DNA of 57,479 nucleotides from CAZKAP01 sp964550895 (GTDB lineage: Bacteria > Bacteroidota > Bacteroidia > Flavobacteriales > Flavobacteriaceae), in the NCBI GenBank assembly GCA_964550895.1, contig CAZKAP010000021.1, positions 1 through 57,479 of the forward strand. The letters run 5' to 3'. This document shows, in pieces, positions 52,227-57,479 of the stretch. The position numbers and the translations under genes are program-made. Every line of letters begins with the position of its first letter. Within the stretch, counting starts at the first letter, position 1. The notes beneath the pieces were generated by a model. The model did no database searches. It had not been told where the DNA came from and saw only the letters and a program-made list of their open reading frames with translations.

Positions 52227-53252
52227 ATGCTCCCCTGGAACAAGAAGGCCTTGTCTCGCTTTGCACGGCCCAAGCCCAAGGGCAGCTTTTACGAGGACTA
52301 CGAACCCGTAAAGCAGGCCTGGGACAAGCACCGCCTGACCAGCGACCGCTTCCCCGCAGAAGGGGAGGAGGATCTGCTGGAGACCCTTTCTTCGTTCCGG
52401 CATGGACCCAGCAGCCATCATCCTATAGTCCGTTACGGATTCCGTGACAGCAAAGAACTCGACCGGGCGATCGATTCCCTTTCTTTTACCCAAAAGGCGG
52501 GCCGCAAGAGGGGCTGGAAGGTCAATGGAGAGTTGTCCGTGGGCCGCTATTTCCACCCCGATACCCGAAAGTGGGAATTGATGGTATGGGGCAAGGATCT
52601 GGCAGAGCCTGTATTCGAAGAGACTCTTCAGGCCTGTATCGATAATAAAGGAACAGAAATCGACTCCCGCCTGCCCCTTTCCCAGGGTGATGAGCCCAGC
52701 ATGCAGCTTAGCTCCACCTCCAGCCTTTACACCCCGCATTTTATGGTAGGGGATGTCCGCCTGGAACCCGCGAGTCGCTCGGAGAAGCTCCTGGCCGGAA
52801 AACCCGGAAGAAGCATAACTGTAGACGAGGAGGAAATGGGTTTCTTCTTTATCCACGGTCCGAGAAAATACACCGAGGATAGCCTTGAATTCCTCGATTT
52901 CCTTATGAAAGCGGGTCCGCATCGCAAGTTCTGGCTGAATTATCAGGCTCAGGATCCGGTGATCTGCCTGGTCTGCCTCCGCGACAATGAGTTCGACCGC
53001 TACAGGATCGAAAGGGATGCCGAATCCCTCCTCAACCGTATGATTACCCGGCTGGAGTCTCCTAAAAACCCCTACCCCATGGAGGGACATTCCCTGGCCC
53101 TGTATTACACCTGGACGGGCACCCGATCAGCACATGGTACAGAGGAACGGGAGTTCCATCCCTATTGCGTGGGCTTCGCCTATGCCCACGAAATGGAGCA
53201 GGTTTACCACCTGGGGCCAGGCAGCCGAATCAAGCTGTGGGAGTCCATCTGA
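52227..53252 (+). CDS. Hypothetical protein, 341 aa
   Basis: A soluble protein I do not recognise. It has no signal peptide or membrane helix. The N-terminus is basic (PWNKKALSRFARPKPKGSFYEDYEPV). A middle domain has alternating strands (KVNGELSVGRYF, KWELMVWGKDL), and the C-terminal part is rich in aromatic residues (SLALYYTWTGTRSAHG, YCVGFAYAHEMEQVYHLG). A Ser/Thr run (LSSTSSLYTPHF) sits near residue 165. It has good codon usage across its length and a start beside -7-like elements, so it is probably real. It lies in the accessory stretch right of the NLR-like gene; a link is not shown. Confidence 0.7.
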   Translation: MLPWNKKALSRFARPKPKGSFYEDYEPVKQAWDKHRLTSDRFPAEGEEDLLETLSSFRHGPSSHHPIVRYGFRDSKELDRAIDSLSFTQKAGRKRGWKVNGELSVGRYFHPDTRKWELMVWGKDLAEPVFEETLQACIDNKGTEIDSRLPLSQGDEPSMQLSSTSSLYTPHFMVGDVRLEPASRSEKLLAGKPGRSITVDEEEMGFFFIHGPRKYTEDSLEFLDFLMKAGPHRKFWLNYQAQDPVICLVCLRDNEFDRYRIERDAESLLNRMITRLESPKNPYPMEGHSLALYYTWTGTRSAHGTEEREFHPYCVGFAYAHEMEQVYHLGPGSRIKLWESI

Positions 53253-53301
53253 GTAGGTTACGTCTTCTGCTATGGTCCTGATATTCCTGTCTGGTCCCAA
53301 C

Positions 53302-53325
53302 AAAAAACCCTCCGTTCAAGGAGGG
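53302..53325 (-). terminator. Rho-independent terminator of the small exported protein gene
   Basis: CCCTCC / GGAGGG stem with a six-base loop; on the minus strand it is followed by six T residues, 36 bp past the stop. It may also stop transcription from the plus-strand gene. Confidence 0.82.
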
Positions 53326-53360
53326 CTCTTCCGAACTTTTTGGATAAGGATACCGCTAAC

Positions 53361-53675
53361 CTAATTCCGGTCCCGAAGGTTGTTCTTCTTACGGGCAATC
53401 TGCCGGCTATTGCTATTGGCCTTGCGGTTCAGCCGAACGCGTTCGCCCCGGGTGACTACTCCATCGGCTTTCGCCCTGCGCTCCATTTTGCGGAGTTGTC
53501 GGCGATCCTGACGCAGGTTTGCGGTTTCCCATCGGGTCAGTTCTCCACTCTTCACCCCCTGGGCGATGCGGACGGTCTGATTTCGTTGTTTCACGTCCAC
53601 GCGTGGAGTAGACTGTGCGCTCATGGTGAGGAATCCTGCCATCACTAATACGGTACTGATCACATACTTCTTCAT
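53361..53675 (-). CDS. Small basic exported protein
   Basis: A 104-aa protein with a signal peptide (KKYVISTVLVMAGFLTMSAQ) and a strongly basic, helical mature part: TVRIAQGVKSGELTRWETANLRQDRRQLRKMERRAK, then ADGVVTRGERVRLNRKAN. The repeated 'G-x-L-T-x-x-E' and 'G-x-V-T-x-x-E-R' turns recall two EF-hand-like or helical-hairpin units. Similar small periplasmic proteins occur in many Gram-negatives without known function. The ATG at 53675 fits the signal peptide. Confidence 0.78.
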   Translation of the reverse strand: MKKYVISTVLVMAGFLTMSAQSTPRVDVKQRNQTVRIAQGVKSGELTRWETANLRQDRRQLRKMERRAKADGVVTRGERVRLNRKANSNSRQIARKKNNLRDRN

Positions 53676-53859
53676 AATAATTGGGGTTTGTTTGTCTGTA
53701 AGATGCACTTGAGCAGGCCGGGTTTAATTCCGGACCCAAATTTTTGTGATTTTCCGATCAACGGCGCGTTTCCGTCGATGTACGGAAGGGCTGAAGGCTT
53801 CATTTTGAATACTTTGGAAGAAATAGTTTAAATTAACGGACGGATAACTAGCGAAAACC

Positions 53860-54558
53860 ATGGAATCCAATGCCATCTTTACCGGAATCGTGCACCGACT
53901 GTGTGGCTATGAGGTGCCTGTGTATATAAAAACCGGACTCTATACCGGCCTGGCACCGGGCGGTCACGGCTTCAGGGACATCAAGAACCCGGACAGCACC
54001 TTTGGCGTGCACGGAGATTTCTTCAGTCCGGACGAAATCGGGCTGAAGATCGATCACAAGGCGTCCATACTGCTGTTCTACCAGAAAGGCCCGCTGTTCT
54101 TTATATACAACCACGAGACCCAGCGGTTTCGCTCCTGGTCCATGGCACTGAACGACCTGGCGCACCACTACCTGGAGACCCGCTCCTATCAGGACGAAAT
54201 ACAACTACAGCGCTGCATAGCCGTGGAAGCCGAACGCTTTGCGGACAGCGATTTCCTGCACCAATGCCGCAACTACCTCAGCAACCTGAACGACCCGCCG
54301 GGCAAATCAGGACCGTCTTCAGGCAGCCCGACACCGGAGCACTCGGCCCCTATGGGTACCATTAACCCGTCCGAATCAGGCAGCACGCCTACCCATCATT
54401 CCGATTCGGATCAGGAGGACGAAGACCGACCCGATAATTCGCCCGACAACGGGTATCCAAATTCCCGCTTTAGGAACCCTTCCAAAGACAATCCGGGCTG
54501 GGACTTTCCAAGCTCCGGACTCCGCGATTTTCCGGGGGACGATCCCAGTCTGAACTGA
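53860..54558 (+). CDS. Hypothetical protein with disordered acidic tail, 232 aa
   Basis: Unrecognised. Residues 1-145 form a compact-looking domain with strands and aromatic residues (FTGIVHRLCGYEVPVYIKTGLYTGLA, SILLFYQKGPLFFIYN, FRSWSMALNDLAHHYLE). Residues about 146-232 are low complexity, rich in Ser, Pro, Asp and Asn, and surely disordered. It has no signal peptide or membrane helix. A protein-binding role is likely. It follows the 104-aa gene's promoter region divergently. Confidence 0.65.
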   Translation: MESNAIFTGIVHRLCGYEVPVYIKTGLYTGLAPGGHGFRDIKNPDSTFGVHGDFFSPDEIGLKIDHKASILLFYQKGPLFFIYNHETQRFRSWSMALNDLAHHYLETRSYQDEIQLQRCIAVEAERFADSDFLHQCRNYLSNLNDPPGKSGPSSGSPTPEHSAPMGTINPSESGSTPTHHSDSDQEDEDRPDNSPDNGYPNSRFRNPSKDNPGWDFPSSGLRDFPGDDPSLN

Positions 54559-54710
54559 TCAACCTCAGTGCCTATTGAATGAAGCTCCTCCTCGCCCCCA
54601 TCCTGTTGCTGTTAACCTAATTGAAGGCGGATTCGTGGCCGGAGGGCAGATAACAAAGAGGCGGACCCAGATACGGCCCGCCTATATACTACAACTGCAG
54701 TACTATGAGC

Positions 54711-55781
54711 TTAGGTGGTGCTGGCCTTGACTTCAGTATGGGACTCCTTTCCTTTGGGTGAAACCCTGGCCTTATCCTGGCACTTTTCATTAAGCCGATC
54801 CCATTCCGTCTTAATGTACAGCCCCTGCATAAAACGGTAGACCTGCTCGTGATCCCTTAGGAACCGGTCGGGCTGCGCGTCTTTCAGGGACTCGGTGAAT
54901 AGGTTGTACAGGTTCCACAGGGTAATACTGCCATCGGTATCCCGACGGAAATGAGGGTCTTTTCTCAGGCCGTGCCGGGCCCGGGCCACCTGGTTAAGAT
55001 CGAACGGTAAACCGAGCCTTCTGGCATTCAGGGCATCTATCCGAACCCCATCCTGCCCCCGTGTTGACTTCTTCTTTCTGGGCTCCTGGCTCGCCCGGTT
55101 ACGAAGATTCCGAAACAGCTCGTCTATACCCGAGGAGGAAAGCCGGGATTGTTGCCAATTCCGGTACTCGGCCAGGGGTTTTTGGATATTGAAGGATTGG
55201 ATCAGTTTACGGACTTCCATTCGGAGTTCCTCTTCCGTATTCGCATGTACCTCGAGTTGAACCCCTTCGGTGTGGTAACAGAGATTGGTACAAACATAGA
55301 CGTTGTACCCAATAAGCAGCTGGAACAGTCCGTCACGGCGGACAAATTGCAGTGGCTGATGCAATCCCGGATAAGCTCTTAGGCCTCCCAGGCTCAGGGT
55401 CACCTGATGATCTCCAATTTGCTGAATAACGGAGGGGATCTCGATCAGGAAGGCTATCGTGTCGAAATAGCTATCACGGACTGAGTCAGGTCTGTCCGGC
55501 GGCACCTCCGTATACATACGTCCTCTTATGGATTTGACGCGACAGTCCGGATCCTCATAGGCCTCTTTGGCAGTCTGCAGCACACAATCGACGATTTTTC
55601 CGTGGGAAAGCCCTAGCCTTTCGGCCTTCTTTGGATCAGAGGGAAGGTCATTTTCGAACAGTTCCACAGGGGTTACTTCCCGGGTACCGGATCGAAAATA
55701 GGTGCGGGGTCGGGCGGGCCTTCTCCTCAGTCCTAATTCATTAAATAATCGGTCAAAATCGTCCTTCTTTTGTGTACTCAT
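54711..55781 (-). CDS. DUF3871/DUF932-like protein
   Basis: A 356-aa soluble protein. The C-terminal part ITLWNLYNLFTESLKDAQPDRFLRDHEQVYRFMQGL matches the pattern 'W-x-L-Y-N-L-x-T-E-x-x-K ... F-L-x-R' of DUF932/DUF3871 proteins, which are frequent in phages and integrative elements of Bacteroidota. The central strands resemble the DUF932 core (QVTLSLGGLRAY, LLIGYNVYVCTNLCYHTEGV). The N-terminus has Arg-rich segments (RRRPARPRTYFRSG) that may bind nucleic acid. It hints that this part of the window derives from a mobile element, though no integrase is seen. Confidence 0.6.
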   Translation of the reverse strand: MSTQKKDDFDRLFNELGLRRRPARPRTYFRSGTREVTPVELFENDLPSDPKKAERLGLSHGKIVDCVLQTAKEAYEDPDCRVKSIRGRMYTEVPPDRPDSVRDSYFDTIAFLIEIPSVIQQIGDHQVTLSLGGLRAYPGLHQPLQFVRRDGLFQLLIGYNVYVCTNLCYHTEGVQLEVHANTEEELRMEVRKLIQSFNIQKPLAEYRNWQQSRLSSSGIDELFRNLRNRASQEPRKKKSTRGQDGVRIDALNARRLGLPFDLNQVARARHGLRKDPHFRRDTDGSITLWNLYNLFTESLKDAQPDRFLRDHEQVYRFMQGLYIKTEWDRLNEKCQDKARVSPKGKESHTEVKASTT

Positions 55782-56194
55782 ACGGCGTGTGGTTTATAGG
55801 GTTACAAAAATTACGGACCGATGAAGTTAGGAAGGTTTTGCCGTCGCTCGCTGATTTTTTTAAACTTTAACAAACCCAGTGTTCATCGCACTTTAGCGAG
55901 TTTTTAATCATCGATTTGCGTGCCAAAAATTGTTAACACATATTGAATACCTTTCGGTATTTTATCTTGTACCGGATGGTTTATTTGCGTTTATCAATGT
56001 GTTCATTTGACAAATGTCGATTAGAAAACCGAAGGGGAAACTACGAGGCCGAAACGGACCACTAAGGAGTCCTTAATTATCGTTTGTTGGTAAACGGTAT
56101 TCTCTCAGTATCAAACCCCTTTCCCTGCGGGGGCACTACCACTCAAATACGGAGAAAAATTACGACCTTCGCAAGCCGCTTAGTGTAAAGGCCT
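55782..56194. other. AT-rich intergenic region with dyads
   Basis: A 413-bp spacer, clearly more AT-rich than its flanks, between divergent genes. Dyads: TGTTAACA at 55931-55938, AATACC/GGTATT with a TTTC loop at 55946-55961, CATTTG-A-CAAATG at 56004-56016, TAAGGA-G-TCCTTA at 56063-56075, and CGTTT/AAACG at 56081-56096. No gene is evident. It could carry regulatory sites or a relic of an element's origin region. Confidence 0.55.
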
Positions 56195-56689
56195 ATGTTG
56201 CTCTTTCTGGTTTTACTGGCATCTTTTTTCGTAACGATCCTTTACATGCGGTTTCGTCAGAGGCGGCTGGACTGGCGTCTGGCCGGACGAATCGCCATGG
56301 CCACGGTGCTGCTGCTATTCTCCCTGGGGCATTTCGCCTCGCCTAGCGGCCTGGTCGCTTCGCTTCCCGATTTCCTCCCTCTCACCCCTTTTATATGGAT
56401 TACGGCCGGTCTGATCGAGCTGACGCTTGCGGCCACTCTAGTGATCAAGCGTACCAGCTATGTATCCGCCATGGTGCTAATAGCCTTGCTTGTCGTCAGT
56501 GTTCCCAGCACCATGAAGACGGTGATTGAAAGCGTCAATTTCCAGCGTATGCAACAAAGCGGACCGGAAATCGAGGAGGTTTACTTCCGGCTGCCCATAC
56601 AGTTCATCTACATGTTTTGGACCTATTACTTCGCCATCCACCGGCAGAAGGCGCCGTGGTCCGGAAGGAACAAGGAAAGTTTCTTCTAG
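56195..56689 (+). CDS. DoxX-like membrane protein
   Basis: A 164-aa protein with four hydrophobic helices and the general pattern of the DoxX/DoxD family: LLFSLGHFASPSGLVASLPDFLPL followed by a helix ITAGLIELTLAATLVI, which in DoxX proteins reads GxxELxxxxxL. The exact role is unknown; relatives act in thiosulfate oxidation or redox homeostasis. It is on the same strand as the DUF6090 gene, 92 bp ahead. Confidence 0.78.
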   Translation: MLLFLVLLASFFVTILYMRFRQRRLDWRLAGRIAMATVLLLFSLGHFASPSGLVASLPDFLPLTPFIWITAGLIELTLAATLVIKRTSYVSAMVLIALLVVSVPSTMKTVIESVNFQRMQQSGPEIEEVYFRLPIQFIYMFWTYYFAIHRQKAPWSGRNKESFF

Positions 56690-56781
56690 GAAAGGCACAG
56701 AAAGGTTGAGGCAATGGATTAACTCAGGATAACGTAACTTCAAAGCGATTACAACGCGGCCGTGCAAACGAAAAACAGCCC

Positions 56782-57479
56782 ATGTTCACCTTCCTCCGAA
56801 AAATCCGTCAGCGCCTGCTCGCCGAACACCGTCTCCGGGATTACCTGCTCTACGCCATCGGCGAGATCGTCCTGGTTGTGGTCGGGATCCTGATCGCCCT
56901 GCAGATCAATTTGTGGAATGAGGAACGCAAGGAACGGGCTGTCGAGAATGCCTATTACTGTCGCATACTGGAAGACCTGGAACTCGAAAGGGAGATGATT
57001 CGACAATCGCATAAAGATGTAGAGATACAGATCCGGAATGGCAAACAGCTCATCCTGGACATGCACAAGAGCGCTAAGTCCCGAAAGGAGCTGATCAATG
57101 ACTTCCTCGGTGTAATCCGCCTGGCCAAATTTGTTCCTCCCCAGGCGGCCTTTACGGATTTACTATCCTCTGGAAATCTCCAGCTGCTCAAGGACATCGA
57201 ACTCAAGAACAGCTTAACGGAGTACTACGGTAAACAGGAGAATATTATCATTCAGATGGATCAGAACCGGGATGCCATGGTCGGCCGTTCCCTGAACTAC
57301 CATACCACAAAAATGGGACTGCAGGACATGGACTATGTTTCGGAAGTGCTGGGTGAGGACATCCTCGCCCTGCTTCCGGAAAGTGACTGGACCGGGAACA
57401 CCGACCATCCCCAATTTCGAGAGTTCGAAAGTGATATGGTTTTCTTTGTCGCCATGCTGTTGCGTCAGCAGGTGCATCT
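56782..57479 (+). CDS. DUF6090-family membrane protein (truncated at window end)
   Basis: The frame runs off the window without a stop, so at least 232 residues are present and the 3' end is missing. The N-terminus is the hallmark of this Bacteroidota family: FTFLRKIRQRLLAEHRLRDY, then one transmembrane helix LLYAIGEIVLVVVGILIAL, then QINLWNEERKER. The rest is a helical, charged extracytoplasmic part. Function is unknown; such genes are often present in several copies per genome. Confidence 0.9.
   Translation, partial: MFTFLRKIRQRLLAEHRLRDYLLYAIGEIVLVVVGILIALQINLWNEERKERAVENAYYCRILEDLELEREMIRQSHKDVEIQIRNGKQLILDMHKSAKSRKELINDFLGVIRLAKFVPPQAAFTDLLSSGNLQLLKDIELKNSLTEYYGKQENIIIQMDQNRDAMVGRSLNYHTTKMGLQDMDYVSEVLGEDILALLPESDWTGNTDHPQFREFESDMVFFVAMLLRQQVH

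Noticed and set aside
52212..53090. 292-codon minus-strand frame
   Set aside because: It mirrors the 341-aa plus-strand gene; the plus frame has the better composition and promoter-like sequence, though this is the least certain of the shadow choices.

Overview
The window looks like chromosomal DNA of a marine, fairly GC-rich member of the Flavobacteriaceae (Bacteroidota). The evidence is the barrel-TSP3-OmpA porin, the conserved order pdxA / DUF177 / rpmF / fabH / accB / accC, the block tdk-alr-mscL-prolyl oligopeptidase-asd, PAS histidine kinases with the flavobacterial AHIxSHNLR-type H-box, a DUF6090 protein at the right edge, and -7 promoter elements of the form TAnnTTTG. The high GC resembles Robiginitalea, but the genus is a guess.

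Bases 1-32,000 are mostly core genome: OmpA porin, AddB-like nuclease, a response regulator/histidine kinase pair, tRNA-Ala(GGC), PEP carboxylase, GNAT and MATE genes, a crotonase, lpxH, recJ, an OsmC/AhpD-like pair, rsmI, tdk, alr, a broken mscL, a prolyl oligopeptidase lipoprotein, asd, an orphan ABC ATPase, a RidA-like lipoprotein, an FAD oxidoreductase, the fatty-acid synthesis operon, pdxA and ribE. Notable oddities are a histidine kinase whose ATP-binding residues have decayed, a PEP carboxylase with Thr in place of the catalytic-loop Arg, and a perfect 50-bp direct repeat beside the tRNA.

Bases 32,000-44,900 carry a sodium/solute symporter, a second and intact histidine kinase/response regulator pair, and what looks like a cell-envelope sugar-oxidation module: a PQQ dehydrogenase lipoprotein with a cytochrome c motif, a lactonase lipoprotein and a GntP gluconate permease. 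Together they could oxidise glucose to gluconolactone, hydrolyse it and import gluconate. A three-gene cassette (PD-(D/E)XK nuclease, unknown protein, GNAT) interrupts this module. A 430-bp spacer at 43.4-43.9 kb is packed with perfect palindromes.

Bases 44,900-57,479 are accessory in character. The most interesting locus is a divergent pair. On the minus strand is a SLOG-domain protein with four transmembrane helices. On the plus strand is a 1288-aa protein with the order DUF4062 / STAND NTPase / single transmembrane helix / about 25 leucine-rich repeats. The second reads like a bacterial NLR whose LRR sensor is predicted to lie outside the cytoplasm, giving a Toll-like layout in reverse order. 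The two genes share a 166-bp intergenic region with a dyad. I propose them as a candidate immune or programmed-death module. To their right lie several proteins I cannot assign, a DUF3871/DUF932-like gene typical of integrative elements, a second palindrome-rich AT-rich spacer, a DoxX-like gene and the truncated DUF6090 gene. No CRISPR array, rRNA or insertion sequence was seen.
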